A stretch of DNA of 64,000 nt from assembly GCA_002705055.1 (NCBI GenBank), contig PAHY01000064.1:1-64000 (forward strand), read 5' to 3'. Positions within the stretch are counted from its first letter, which is position 1. Every line of letters starts with the position of its first letter. Shown here one piece after another: positions 50,787-59,554 of this stretch. The position numbers and the translations under genes are program-made. This stretch comes from Planctomycetota bacterium. Its GTDB lineage: Bacteria; Planctomycetota; UBA1135. Below the pieces are notes generated by a model. That model saw only the letters and a program-made list of their open reading frames with translations. It ran no database searches and was not told the DNA's origin.

Positions 50787-53700
50787 ATGCTTGCCGTACT
50801 CCCCCTGCTTCTGGCGCAGAACGCCGCGCCGGATCTGACGGATCGCTTTGATGTGCCTGCGGGCGTGAAGGTCACGCTGTGGGCGCAGTCGCCGCAGCTC
50901 TACAACCCGACGGCGATCGACATCGATGGCGAGGGTCGGCTGTGGGTGGCTGAGGCGGTCAACTACCGGCAGTGGAACGGGCGCAACCCGGGGCGGCATC
51001 ACGAGGCGGGGGACCGCATCGTGGTGGTCGAGGACACCGACAGCGACGGCGTCGCCGACAGCAGCACGGTCTTCGTGCAGGATGCGGATCTCACGGCGCC
51101 GCTGGGGATCGCGGTGATCGACGGCGCGGTCTATGTCAGCTGCTCACCGCACCTGTTCGTCTATCGCGACACCGACGGCGACCTGAAAGCCGACGAGCGC
51201 GAGGTGCTGCTGACCGGATGGGGCGGGCATGACCACGACCACGGGCTGCACAGCGTGGTCGCGGGGCCGGGCGGTGGCCTGCTGTGGTCGGCCGGCAACG
51301 CCGGCCCGCACCTGGTCGAAACGCCAGACGGCTGGAAGCTGCGCAGCGGCTCGATCTACAACGGCGGCGGCGCGACCAACCCGGGCAACCGCGCGGGCCT
51401 GAAGTCGGATGACGGCCGCATCTGGACGGGCGGCATCGTCGGGCGCATGAACGATGACGGCACCGGCTTCCAGGTGCTGGCCCACAACTTCCGCAATCAA
51501 TACGAGCTCGCTGCCGATGCCTTCGGCGAGATGTACACCGCCGATAACGACGATGACGGCAACCAGGGCTGCCGCACCGTCGCGATTCTCGAGGGCGGCG
51601 ACTACGGCTACTTCGGCAACGGCGGCGCGAGCACCTGGGGCGCGGATCGCCGCCCCGGCCAGAGCACGCTCGACGCGCACTGGCACCAGGATGACCCGGG
51701 CGTGATGCCGCTCGGCACCGGCAACGGCGGCGGCGGCCCGACCGGCGTCGCGGTCTACGAAGACACGCTGCTGCCTGGCCTGATGGGGGCGGTGCTCAAC
51801 TGCGACGCCGGCCGCTCGCTGGTCTATGCCCACGTGCCCGAACGCCGCGGCGCCGAGCAGCACCTGCACCGCAACGTGCTGATTCGCCCCTCCAAGGAGA
51901 ACGGCGGCGAGCGCGGCCACTGGTTCCGACCCAGCGATGTCGTCGTCGGCCCGGATGGCTCGATCTACATCTCGGACTGGTACGACCCGGGCGTCGGCGG
52001 CCACGCCGCGCGCGACCGCGAGGCCTACGGCCGCATCCTGCGCCTGACGCCGGAGTCGCTCAGCCTGCCGTACGGCCTGATGAACGTCGGCCTCGACAGC
52101 CCCTCGCCCAACGTGCGCGGCACGGCCGAACGCCAGTTGCTCGCTCGAGGCGACGAGATCCCGCCGGCGCTGCCGGAGGACAAGCGCTCGATGGCGCGGC
52201 GGATCTGGCTGAAGGCTCAGCGCCCGGAGTACCACGTCGAGCTGGTCGGGCTGCTCACTCATGAGGATCCGGCGCTCGCCACCGCCGCGCGCCGCGCCCT
52301 GGCCGCGACCGGCAAATGGGCGATCGCGGCGCCGCTTCCGGGCGATGCGCGCACGCAGGCCGTCACCCTCGCGCTGGCCGGGCTGCAGCCGGTCGAAACG
52401 CGCCGCTCGATGGCGCTCGAGTTCGCGAAGCAGGACAGGAACTTCTTCCCCGCCTTCGACGCCGACCATCCTCAGCGCACGAGCGCGCGGATTCTGTTGG
52501 AGGCCTTTGGCCTCGCGGCGCACGGCATCGAAGACGAGGTTTTCGCCGAGCTGGTCCGGGGCCTGGATGGCCTCGAGCTGCTGCCCTACGCCTGGCGGCT
52601 GCACCCGCCGTCTGCGCTGCTCTTCCTGCAGGACTTCGCGAACACGCCCGGGCGTCCGCTCGGCGCGCGCCGCGCCGCGCTCGACGCGATCGCCTTCCTG
52701 GACACGCCCGAGGCGGCCGACGCGATGGTCGCGCTGGCGCACGCCGGCCCGGAGGACACCCGCGGCCACGCGGCCTGGTGGATTCAGCACCTCGCCGACG
52801 GCCGCTGGTCCGACTTCGGCCTCGGTCAGATGTTCGACACCGACTTTGATGCCGCCGAGGAACTTGCGCGCACCGATGTCATGAAGTCGGGCAGCCGGCC
52901 GATGGGCGTCGATGTCACCGGCGTGCGCACGCTGTGGCTGGTCGTCGAGGACGGCGGCAACGGCAACAGCCACGACTGGGCCAACTTCCTGCAGCCGCGG
53001 GTCCGCACGAGCGATGGCCAGGAGGTCGCGCTGACCAAGACGGGCTGGATCTCGGCCGAAGCCGGTTGGGGTCAGGTGAATCTGAACCAGGACGCCAACG
53101 GCGGGCCGCTCGAGCTCGACGGCGAGACGCTGCCCGAGGGCATCGGCACCCACGCGCCTTCGCAGATCGCCTTCCAGCTGCCCGAAAACGCCGAGTGGTT
53201 CAGCTGCGTGGTCGCGATCGAGGACAGCGGGGTCACCCAGCGGGGGGCGCAGACCTCGGTGCGCTTCGTCGTGGCCGGCGAGCGGCCCGTCGACCCGGCC
53301 GAGCGGCTCGCGGCGATGCGCGCGGCGATGGAGAAGGGGCAGGCGGGGCTGAACACCCTGTTGTCGACCACCGACGGCGCGCTCTTCCTGCTCGAGCAGG
53401 CGCGGGTCGGGGCGCTGCCCTCGCAGCTGCGCGAAGAGCTGGCGCCGAAGCTGCTCGGTCACCAGGACCTCTCGGTGCGTGCGCTGGCCACCGAGCTGTT
53501 CCCGGTTCAGGCCGCGGACGGCTCGACGCTGCCACCGCTGGCGGAACTCGCCGCCCTGGAGGGTTCCCCGGCGCGCGGCCAGCAGCTCTTCCAGGGTCGC
53601 GGCACTTGCGCCGTCTGCCATCGCTTCGAGGGCCTGGGCGGCGCGATCGGTCCGGACCTCAGCGTCATCCGCGACAAGTACGGCCCGCGCGAACTGGTCG

Positions 53701-54557
53701 ACGCGATGATCAACCCCTCGGCGGCCATCGCCTTTGGCTACGACAGCTGGACGCTGACGCTGAAAGACGGGCGCATCCTGGCTGGCTCGATTCTCGCCGA
53801 CGGCGAGCAGGTCGTGATCCGCGGCCTCGATGGCAAGCGCAGCGTGATCGCCGCGGAGGACATCGCCGAGCGCCGCAAGCAGACGGTCTCGACCATGCCG
53901 CCGGCGCACACCCTCGGCCTGGGCGCGCAGGATCTCGCCGACCTCGCCGCCTTCCTGGCCGCCGACCCGCAGGGCGATCCAGAGTTCGGCGAGGCCATCG
54001 AGCTCTTCAACGGGCAGAACCTCGACGGCTGGAAGTTTCAGCTGCCGGAGGGCACGGATCCGAGCACGGTCTGGTCCGTGAAAGACGGCGTCCTGCGCTG
54101 TGAAGGCCGTCCGATCGGCTACCTCTACACCGAGCAGGAGTTCACCGACTTCGAGCTGACCCTGGAGTGGCGCTTCGACCCCGAAGCCGGCGCCGGCAAC
54201 TCGGGCGTGCTGCTGCGGGTGCAGGAGCCGCACAAGGTCTGGCCGCGCTCGATCGAGGCGCAGCTGCATTCCCGCAACGCTGGCGACATCTGGAACATCG
54301 ATGCCTTCAGCATGGTCGCGAACGCCGAGCGCACCAACGGCCGCCGTACGGTCAAGGCGCTGCCCACCAACGAGAAGCCGCTGGGCGAGTGGAACCGCTA
54401 TCGAATCCGGCTCCACGGCGGCGAGCTGACCCTGGAGGTCAACGGCGAGGTCCAGAACACCGCCCGCTGGTGCGGGGCGCTGTCCGGCCCGATCGCGCTG
54501 CAATCCGAGGGCGCGGTCATCGAATTTCGCAACATTCGGCTGCGGCCGATCCGCTAG
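50787..54557 (+). CDS. PVC-type CxxCH haem protein with NPCBM and DUF1080 domains
   Basis: 1256 residues from ATG 50787 with a short signal (MLAVLPLLLAQN). Order: an N-terminal beta-propeller or glucose-dehydrogenase-like domain (about 20-420; VWAVAEAVNYRQ-like strand, DTDSDGVAD and RDTDGDLKADE); HEAT-like helices (about 430-690); an NPCBM-like carbohydrate-binding domain (about 700-850; LWLVVEDGGNGNSHDWANF, GIGTHAPSQIAF); a cytochrome-type domain with CAVCH (Cys941-His945) and GGAIGPDLS; and a C-terminal 3-keto-disaccharide hydrolase-like DUF1080 domain (about 1070-1255; LFNGQNLDGWKF, GNSGVLLRV). Such proteins are a planctomycetal hallmark, thought to oxidise glycans or sugars. A terminator follows. 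Confidence 0.9.
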   Translation: MLAVLPLLLAQNAAPDLTDRFDVPAGVKVTLWAQSPQLYNPTAIDIDGEGRLWVAEAVNYRQWNGRNPGRHHEAGDRIVVVEDTDSDGVADSSTVFVQDADLTAPLGIAVIDGAVYVSCSPHLFVYRDTDGDLKADEREVLLTGWGGHDHDHGLHSVVAGPGGGLLWSAGNAGPHLVETPDGWKLRSGSIYNGGGATNPGNRAGLKSDDGRIWTGGIVGRMNDDGTGFQVLAHNFRNQYELAADAFGEMYTADNDDDGNQGCRTVAILEGGDYGYFGNGGASTWGADRRPGQSTLDAHWHQDDPGVMPLGTGNGGGGPTGVAVYEDTLLPGLMGAVLNCDAGRSLVYAHVPERRGAEQHLHRNVLIRPSKENGGERGHWFRPSDVVVGPDGSIYISDWYDPGVGGHAARDREAYGRILRLTPESLSLPYGLMNVGLDSPSPNVRGTAERQLLARGDEIPPALPEDKRSMARRIWLKAQRPEYHVELVGLLTHEDPALATAARRALAATGKWAIAAPLPGDARTQAVTLALAGLQPVETRRSMALEFAKQDRNFFPAFDADHPQRTSARILLEAFGLAAHGIEDEVFAELVRGLDGLELLPYAWRLHPPSALLFLQDFANTPGRPLGARRAALDAIAFLDTPEAADAMVALAHAGPEDTRGHAAWWIQHLADGRWSDFGLGQMFDTDFDAAEELARTDVMKSGSRPMGVDVTGVRTLWLVVEDGGNGNSHDWANFLQPRVRTSDGQEVALTKTGWISAEAGWGQVNLNQDANGGPLELDGETLPEGIGTHAPSQIAFQLPENAEWFSCVVAIEDSGVTQRGAQTSVRFVVAGERPVDPAERLAAMRAAMEKGQAGLNTLLSTTDGALFLLEQARVGALPSQLREELAPKLLGHQDLSVRALATELFPVQAADGSTLPPLAELAALEGSPARGQQLFQGRGTCAVCHRFEGLGGAIGPDLSVIRDKYGPRELVDAMINPSAAIAFGYDSWTLTLKDGRILAGSILADGEQVVIRGLDGKRSVIAAEDIAERRKQTVSTMPPAHTLGLGAQDLADLAAFLAADPQGDPEFGEAIELFNGQNLDGWKFQLPEGTDPSTVWSVKDGVLRCEGRPIGYLYTEQEFTDFELTLEWRFDPEAGAGNSGVLLRVQEPHKVWPRSIEAQLHSRNAGDIWNIDAFSMVANAERTNGRRTVKALPTNEKPLGEWNRYRIRLHGGELTLEVNGEVQNTARWCGALSGPIALQSEGAVIEFRNIRLRPIR

Positions 54558-54659
54558 AGCCGAGTCCTTCTCGATTTCTTCGAATTTCCCCCTGGTCCGC
54601 CCGCGGCCCAGGGGTGAATACACCTCGGAGGGAAGGGGACCCCTAGGGTCGACTTCCTT

Positions 54660-54720
54660 GGCCAGAGTCCGGTGGAATCGAGTGGTGGCGGGAAGCCGGA
54701 CCCTGGCCTTTCCCATTTCT
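54660..54720 (+). terminator. Probable Rho-independent terminator
   Basis: GGCCAGAGTCCGG (54660-54672) pairs with CCGGACCCTGGCC (54696-54708) with one mismatch and a 23-base loop, followed by TTTCCCATTTCT. It lies 103 bases after the stop of the haem protein and before the promoter of the next gene. Confidence 0.55.
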
Positions 54721-54729
54721 GGGCGAGCC

Positions 54730-54735
54730 TAGAAT
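54730..54735 (+). promoter_or_regulatory. -10 box TAGAAT for the EEP-family gene
   Basis: TAGAAT then 8 bases to ATG 54744. Confidence 0.45.
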
Positions 54736-54743
54736 CGGAGTCG

Positions 54744-55640
54744 ATGCAGCGCGTCCTCCTGCTCCTCGCCCTGGCCGGTGCGGCCCTTCTCGGTCTGCTG
54801 GCCCGGCTCGATGCCGGCCCCGGTCTGGATTCGGCCCGCCCCGGCGATCTCGATGGCCTGCGGCTGGCCTCGTGGAACCTCGAGAACTGGTTCGACAAGT
54901 ACGACGATCCCTATCGTCGCGACGAAGTCACCAAGCCGGCCTACGTCAACGAAGCTCGGCAGAAGCGCTGCGCCGCGGTGCTGCGCGAGCTGAACGCGGA
55001 CGTCGTCGCGCTGCAAGAGGTCGAGAACCGCTTTCTGCTCCAGGAGTTCGTCGACACGCACCTGAGCGACATGGGCTACCAGGTCGTGCTGGTCGAAGGC
55101 AATGATTCGCGCGGCATCGACTGCGCGCTGCTCAGCAAGCTGCCGATTCGTGCCGTGACCAGCTACCAGCACCGTCAGTTCCCCGGCGCCGACGGCATGA
55201 TGCAGCACTTCCGCCGCGACCTGCTGCGCGTCAGCCTGGGAGCTCCCTTTGATGGCGACGTCTACGTGGTGCACCTGAAGTCGCAGTTTGGCGACGAGGA
55301 AGCGGACATCGTGCGCGAGGCCGAGTCGGCGGAGATCCTGCGCATCTTCGGCGAGAACGGTCTCAGCAACCCGGATTACCGCGCGGTCGTGATCGGCGAC
55401 TTCAACGAGGTGCCGGAGCTGCCGACGATCACCCAGCTGATCGCCGGCGGCCTGATCGACCCGATGCAGGGCACCAAGAAGTACTCCTACAACCAGGAGC
55501 CTTATCTGACCCGCATCGACTTCGCGCTGATGACGCGCGCGCTCGCCGGCGAGGTCGAGAGCGCGGACATCCTCGACGAGCTGGGGGAACACCGCCTCGA
55601 GGCCTGCAGCGATCACTATCCGCTGCTGGTGAGCTTCTAG
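54744..55640 (+). CDS. Exported endonuclease/exonuclease/phosphatase-family protein
   Basis: 298 residues from ATG 54744. The N-terminal helix (VLLLLALAGAALLGLLARL) anchors or exports it. The EEP fold is evident: LASWNLENWFDKYDD (Asn), VVALQEVENRFLLQEF (metal-binding Glu), GIDCALLSKLPI, VVHLKSQFGDEEADIVRE (His), VVIGDFNEVPE (Asp-x-Asn) and the final CSDHYPLLVSF (Asp-His). It would hydrolyse phosphodiesters outside the cytoplasm, perhaps extracellular DNA or a phospholipid. It is distinct from the cytoplasmic xthA at 7105, which is shorter and lacks a signal. Confidence 0.85.
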   Translation: MQRVLLLLALAGAALLGLLARLDAGPGLDSARPGDLDGLRLASWNLENWFDKYDDPYRRDEVTKPAYVNEARQKRCAAVLRELNADVVALQEVENRFLLQEFVDTHLSDMGYQVVLVEGNDSRGIDCALLSKLPIRAVTSYQHRQFPGADGMMQHFRRDLLRVSLGAPFDGDVYVVHLKSQFGDEEADIVREAESAEILRIFGENGLSNPDYRAVVIGDFNEVPELPTITQLIAGGLIDPMQGTKKYSYNQEPYLTRIDFALMTRALAGEVESADILDELGEHRLEACSDHYPLLVSF

Positions 55641-55644
55641 AGCG

Positions 55645-56226
55645 ATGCGCGAGCCTGCCCCGCCGCGCGCACACTCCTGGAGGAGGCGCGTCGGGATCTT
55701 GGCATGCGCGATCCTGATCTTCCTGGGCGTGGATCGCTGGCTCTATCCGCGCTTCACGCAGTGGTGGTGGGGGCGCGCGGATGTGATCTGGACCAACTCC
55801 ACCGTCGGGGCGGTCGGCGCGCCCAGCGCGCAGGAAGCGGCGCTCCGATTCGTCGATTTCTGGGTCAATCATCCGGGAGAGGCGCTGCTCTACGTCTCCC
55901 GGGACGAGCGGCTCGAGATCGACCACCCGGCTTTTCGCGAACCCGCACTGCCGGAGATGCGCGCGCTGATGATGGGGCAGGTCCTGGATGAATCCGAGAT
56001 CCAGCTGCTGCAGCTGACGCCGATCGCGGGGGCTGCTGCCGCGGCCCACCTAGTCGAGATTCAACTCCACTGCGACAACTTCATGCGCGGGGCGCGCTAC
56101 GAGTTCGTCGTGGTGCGCGGCGCACGAGGGCGCTGGTTCGCTGCGGCCCCCGGCCTGGAAGCGCGCACACGCCACTACTTAGCCATCTTCAACAACGGCC
56201 CGTGGGATACGGAGCTGCGCTTCTGA
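55645..56226 (+). CDS. Membrane-anchored protein of unknown function
   Basis: 193 residues starting 4 bases after the EEP-family stop, so co-transcribed. One N-terminal helix (VGILACAILIFLGVDRWLY) and an outward-facing domain (EAALRFVDFWVNHPGEALLYVSRDERLEID, AHLVEIQLHCDNFMRGARYEFVVVRG, RTRHYLAIFNNGPWDTEL) of mixed alpha/beta character, reminiscent of an NTF2-like fold. No catalytic motif. It may act with the upstream EEP protein at the cell surface. Its stop lies 9 bases from that of the converging LON-like gene. Confidence 0.65.
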   Translation: MREPAPPRAHSWRRRVGILACAILIFLGVDRWLYPRFTQWWWGRADVIWTNSTVGAVGAPSAQEAALRFVDFWVNHPGEALLYVSRDERLEIDHPAFREPALPEMRALMMGQVLDESEIQLLQLTPIAGAAAAAHLVEIQLHCDNFMRGARYEFVVVRGARGRWFAAAPGLEARTRHYLAIFNNGPWDTELRF

Positions 56227-56235
56227 GCGCGGAGC

Positions 56236-56874
56236 CTAGTTCCAGGCCGCCGAGTCGCCGGAAGGATCGGCGCCGCCGATGCGGCGCATCTGCGCCTGGG
56301 CATGGCGGAAGTGCTGCAGCACCGCCCGCGCACGCGCGGCGGGATCGAGCACCTCGAAGATGCGCTGCTTTTCTTCGATCGGCACGCCCAGAGTCAGCAG
56401 CAGGACGTCAGCCAGGTAGGAGACGCCGCGGGCCGGATCGATCTGGACCTGCTCTTCGCTCCAGACCGAGAGCGCATCGAGCAGCTCGGCGCGGAGGCCT
56501 TCGTCTTCGGCGGCGACCGGCGCTTCGCGGAGCAGCTCGGCTTCGACGCGGCGGTACTGCCGGTCGCTGTCGACCTCCTGGAGGCGGGCCCGTCCCAGCC
56601 CTTCGAGCAGGATGTTGTAGCGGCCATCCTGCGCCGACTGTGTGCTGATCAGGCGCCCCAGACCACCGATGGCGTAGAAAGGCGGCTGGTCAAAGTAGTC
56701 CTCTTTCCAGCCCGGCTGCAACAGCGCCAGCGCCATCCGATCCTGCTTGTGCTCGAGCAGGTCCTCGACGAGCTGCACGTAGCGCGGCTCGAACACGTGC
56801 AGCGGCAGAACGGCGCCGGGATACAGCAGCACATTCGGCAGTGGAAACAGTGGGACGGATGTCGGGGCGCTCAT
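56236..56874 (-). CDS. LON peptidase N-terminal (substrate-binding) domain protein
   Basis: 212 residues without the ATPase or peptidase parts of Lon. The N-terminal PUA-like LON domain is clear: VPLFPLPNVLLYPGAVLPLHVFEPRYVQLVEDLLE, IGGLGRLIST, YNILLEGLGRARL, and a helical second half. The single-domain family is widespread, and members are thought to bind substrates or partner proteins. It overlaps the mqnA stop by 4 bases (ATGA, 56871-56874) and is the last gene of the mqnE-mqnA transcript. The domain is often found beside menaquinone genes in this phylum only in my expectation, not as a verified rule. Confidence 0.88.
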   Translation of the reverse strand: MSAPTSVPLFPLPNVLLYPGAVLPLHVFEPRYVQLVEDLLEHKQDRMALALLQPGWKEDYFDQPPFYAIGGLGRLISTQSAQDGRYNILLEGLGRARLQEVDSDRQYRRVEAELLREAPVAAEDEGLRAELLDALSVWSEEQVQIDPARGVSYLADVLLLTLGVPIEEKQRIFEVLDPAARARAVLQHFRHAQAQMRRIGGADPSGDSAAWN

Positions 56875-57644
56875 CGCGGGGTGAGTCCGAGTCGAGTCTG
56901 GAATGCACCCAGCGCGGCTCGCACTTCGTGGGGCGGCAGGGAGTACACCAAATCTTCGAACAGGTAGCGGCGAACGAAGGCGGAATCGCGTCCGAAGATG
57001 CGCACTCCATCTGGAATCATGGCTTCGCGCTTCGCCATACCCTCTACGGCCGAACGGCGCAGAATGGAAGCGACTTGTTCGACATCGAACCCAGGTCGTG
57101 CGATCCAGCCCGCGAACACGAAGGGCAGGCCGGTCCAGTTCGTCCAGGTCTCGCCCAGATCGAGCAGCTTCCAGTCCGGGAAGCGTTGCGCCAGCTGCAG
57201 GGCGCGGTCTCCGATGATCTGCACCGCATCACAGCGTTGTTCCTGCAAAGCCTGTTCCGGGTCCAGCTCGTGCAGCGCGGGGCGCGCGCCGTGCACCTCG
57301 CGCAGGATGACCCGCGCCAGCGCCCGGCCGCTGCGGCTGGCCGGATCCAGGGCCAGGCTGCGCACCTCGGCGGCCTCGATGCCCGGGCGCAGCAGCACCA
57401 ACACCGAACGCACCGAACCGCGCGCCGCAATCACCGGGCCCTCGGTCCAGAACTTCAGTTCAGGGTGCTCCAGGGTGAGCACCGACGAGGCCAGCGCCAG
57501 ATCCAGCTCCCCGGCGCGCAGCAGCCGGCCCAGCTCCGCCGGCGGCGCCACCGTCAGCTGCAGCTCGGCGTGCTGATCGAGGCCAAAGGAAATCGGCCGG
57601 GCGACCAGAAACGGCACCGTGCCGATACGCACCATCTCAGACAC
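56871..57644 (-). CDS. mqnA: Chorismate dehydratase, futalosine menaquinone pathway
   Basis: 257 residues. MqnA converts chorismate to 3-enolpyruvyl-benzoate, the first step of the futalosine route. The periplasmic-binding-protein-like fold is visible: VRIGTVPFLVARPISFGL near the start, PAELGRLLRAGELDLALASSVLTL, the GSVRSVLVLLRPG segment, the ligand-binding IGDRALQL loop and the domain-crossing DLGETWTNWTGLPFVFAGWIAR, all MqnA/MqnD-family signatures. The overlap with mqnE on the upstream side (57637-57644) and with the LON-like gene downstream shows a tight operon. The other mqn genes are not in the window. Confidence 0.92.
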   Translation of the reverse strand: MSEMVRIGTVPFLVARPISFGLDQHAELQLTVAPPAELGRLLRAGELDLALASSVLTLEHPELKFWTEGPVIAARGSVRSVLVLLRPGIEAAEVRSLALDPASRSGRALARVILREVHGARPALHELDPEQALQEQRCDAVQIIGDRALQLAQRFPDWKLLDLGETWTNWTGLPFVFAGWIARPGFDVEQVASILRRSAVEGMAKREAMIPDGVRIFGRDSAFVRRYLFEDLVYSLPPHEVRAALGAFQTRLGLTPR

Positions 57645-58806
57645 TCAACGCCGATGCGTCGCGCACCGGGGGTTCGTCCTCGTGGTGATGGCGGATGGCC
57701 TGGTACAGCGTGTCGCGCTCGACCGGCACCCGGCCCGCCTCGCGGATGAGCTGCAGCAGATACCCGCGGGTGAGCTGCTGCGGCGTGGACGCGCCGGCGT
57801 TGTGGTAGATCTTCTCCTGCGTGACCGTGCCGTCGATGTCGTTGGCGCCGAAGTTGATCGACATCTGCGTCACCGGCAGACCCATCATGATCCAGTACGA
57901 CTTGACGTGGTCGAAGTTGTCGAGGAACAGGCGGCCGATCGCCACCGCGCGCAGCCGCTCCAGCGGCGACGGGTAGGGCAGGTGCTCGAGCTTGGTGTTC
58001 TCGGGATGGAAGGCGAGCGGGATGTAGGCCTGGAAGCCGCCGGTGCGGTCCTGCAATGCGCGCAGCAGGCGCAGATGCTCGACGCGCTCTTCCAGCACCT
58101 CACCCATGCCGTAGAGCATCGTGGCGTTGGTGCGGAAGCCCAGCCCGTGCACCTGCTCGGCGAGCTCCAGCCAACGCTCATGTCCCATCTTGTTGGGGTA
58201 CTGCTCCTGGCGCAGTCGCTCGCTGAAGACCTCGGCGCCGCCACCCGGCATCGAGTCGAGGCCGGCTTCGCGCAGGTCGGCCATGACCTCTTCGATCGAC
58301 TTGCCGTGCACCTGGGCGCCGGTCTTCACGATCTGGTCGATCTCGACCATCGTGAAGGCCTTGACGTGGATGTCCGGCCGGGCGCGCTTGGCGGCGCGCA
58401 GGATGTCGAGGTAGTAGTCGTAGCCCAGCGCGGGCCAGACCCCGGCCACCATGTGCACCTCGGTCGCCTCCGGGTTGGCGTTGCGCAGCTCTTCCTCGAT
58501 CTGCTCCGGCGACATTCGGTAGCCGCCCTCGTCGCCGGGGCGCCGCTGGAAGGCGCAGAAGTCACAAAACTTGTTGCACCAGTTGGTGTAGTTGATGTGG
58601 ATGTTGACGTTGTAGTACGTCGTGTCGCCGTGGCGCGCGTTGCGCACCTCGTTGGCGAGCGTGCCCAGCAGAGTCACGTCCGGCGTGTGGTACATCGCCA
58701 GCGCGTCCTGCGGGCTGAGGCGCTCGCCGGCCCGCACCTTGGTCGGAATTCCGGCCAATCCGGTACGAGCCGCACGGCTTTCCAGCGCTTCCAGGGACAG
58801 GAGCAT
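57637..58806 (-). CDS. mqnE: Aminofutalosine synthase (radical SAM)
   Basis: 389 residues from ATG 58806; ATG 58833 is an alternative start. MqnE adds the adenosyl group to 3-enolpyruvyl-benzoate to make aminofutalosine. The radical-SAM cluster motif is CNKFCDFC (Cys77, 81, 84) after NVNIHINYTNW. FQAYIPLAFHPENTKLE and INFGANDIDGTVTQEKIYHNAG are specific to MqnE rather than MqnC. It overlaps mqnA by 8 bases. TAAGAT lies 7 bases before ATG 58806, overlapping the -10 of the divergent HTH-PTS gene. Together with mqnA it implies menaquinone respiration. Confidence 0.95.
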   Translation of the reverse strand: MLLSLEALESRAARTGLAGIPTKVRAGERLSPQDALAMYHTPDVTLLGTLANEVRNARHGDTTYYNVNIHINYTNWCNKFCDFCAFQRRPGDEGGYRMSPEQIEEELRNANPEATEVHMVAGVWPALGYDYYLDILRAAKRARPDIHVKAFTMVEIDQIVKTGAQVHGKSIEEVMADLREAGLDSMPGGGAEVFSERLRQEQYPNKMGHERWLELAEQVHGLGFRTNATMLYGMGEVLEERVEHLRLLRALQDRTGGFQAYIPLAFHPENTKLEHLPYPSPLERLRAVAIGRLFLDNFDHVKSYWIMMGLPVTQMSINFGANDIDGTVTQEKIYHNAGASTPQQLTRGYLLQLIREAGRVPVERDTLYQAIRHHHEDEPPVRDASALSV

Positions 58807-58831
58807 CGTCCCTATCTTAGAATCCCGCGCC
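58807..58831. promoter_or_regulatory. Divergent mqnE / HTH-PTS promoter with overlapping -10 boxes
   Basis: 25 bases between starts contain TATCTTAGAAT. Plus: TAGAAT (58818-58823) 8 bases before ATG 58832. Minus: TAAGAT (58819-58814) 7 bases before ATG 58806. Confidence 0.55.
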
Positions 58832-59515
58832 ATGGCTCTAAACCTCGACGCCGCCGCCCGTCTGCTGGGCGTGTCTCCGGCCACCCTCCGACGGTGGGCG
58901 CGCGAGGGGCAGCTGGGGGTCCGCCGGCCCAGCGGCGACTACGGTTTCGACGAGGCCGAACTCCGCTCCTGGGCGCGCTCCCACGGGCTGCGGCTCCGCG
59001 AGGCGGCGGGGGCCAAGGCCAGCTGGCCGGGCACCGCGGCCGGCTCCGAGGAGCAGCCCCTCACGCTGGCGCTGAGCCGCGGCGGCGCACTGGAAGGCGA
59101 CACCGGGGCCAGCCGTGACGAGCTGCTCGAGCGCATGGTCGACCAAGCGCCGCTCGAGAGAGCGGCGGATCGTCCGGCGCTCTTGCTGCAGCTGCTCGAA
59201 CGGGAGGGCCTGACCTCCACCGGCCTGGGCGATGGCATCGCCATGCCGCACCCGCGCACCCCCTCGGCCTCCTTCAGCGCCGAGCCGCTGGTCATGCTGG
59301 CCCAGCCCGAGCCCGCGCTCGATTGGGGCGCGCTCGATGGCCAAGCGGTGCACGCCGTCTTCCTGCTCGTCAATCCGGCACCGCCGGTTCACCTGAAGGT
59401 CCTGTCCCGCCTGGCTTTTGTGCTGCGCGACGCAGGCTTCCAGGCGCTGCTGCGCGAACGCGCCAGCTTCGAAGAGATCCTGACCAGAGTCGCGCAGCTC
59501 GAGCCCAAGGCCTAG
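58832..59515 (+). CDS. MerR-like HTH fused to PTS EIIA (fructose/nitrogen type)
   Basis: 227 residues. An N-terminal MerR/excisionase-like DNA-binding domain (LDAAARLLGVSPATLRRWAREGQLGV, then GDYGFDEAELRSWARS) covers residues about 5-52. A linker leads to a PTS EIIA domain (about 95-225) with LLEREGLTSTGLGDGIAMPHPR, where His140 is the phosphorylatable His of the PtsN/FruA-like IIA family, and FLLVNPAPPVHLKVLSRLAFVLRD. No EIIB, EIIC, HPr or EI gene is nearby, so this is probably a regulator whose DNA binding depends on phosphorylation state. The ClC-type channel gene follows after 39 bp. Confidence 0.88.
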   Translation: MALNLDAAARLLGVSPATLRRWAREGQLGVRRPSGDYGFDEAELRSWARSHGLRLREAAGAKASWPGTAAGSEEQPLTLALSRGGALEGDTGASRDELLERMVDQAPLERAADRPALLLQLLEREGLTSTGLGDGIAMPHPRTPSASFSAEPLVMLAQPEPALDWGALDGQAVHAVFLLVNPAPPVHLKVLSRLAFVLRDAGFQALLRERASFEEILTRVAQLEPKA

Positions 59516-59542
59516 CGCCGGGCGGCGGCATCGCCGCGCGGA

Positions 59543-59548
59543 TAGGAT
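59543..59548 (+). promoter_or_regulatory. Leaderless-type -10 box TAGGAT for the ClC gene
   Basis: TAGGAT then exactly 6 bases (TCGCGC) to ATG 59555. Confidence 0.5.
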
Positions 59549-59554
59549 TCGCGC

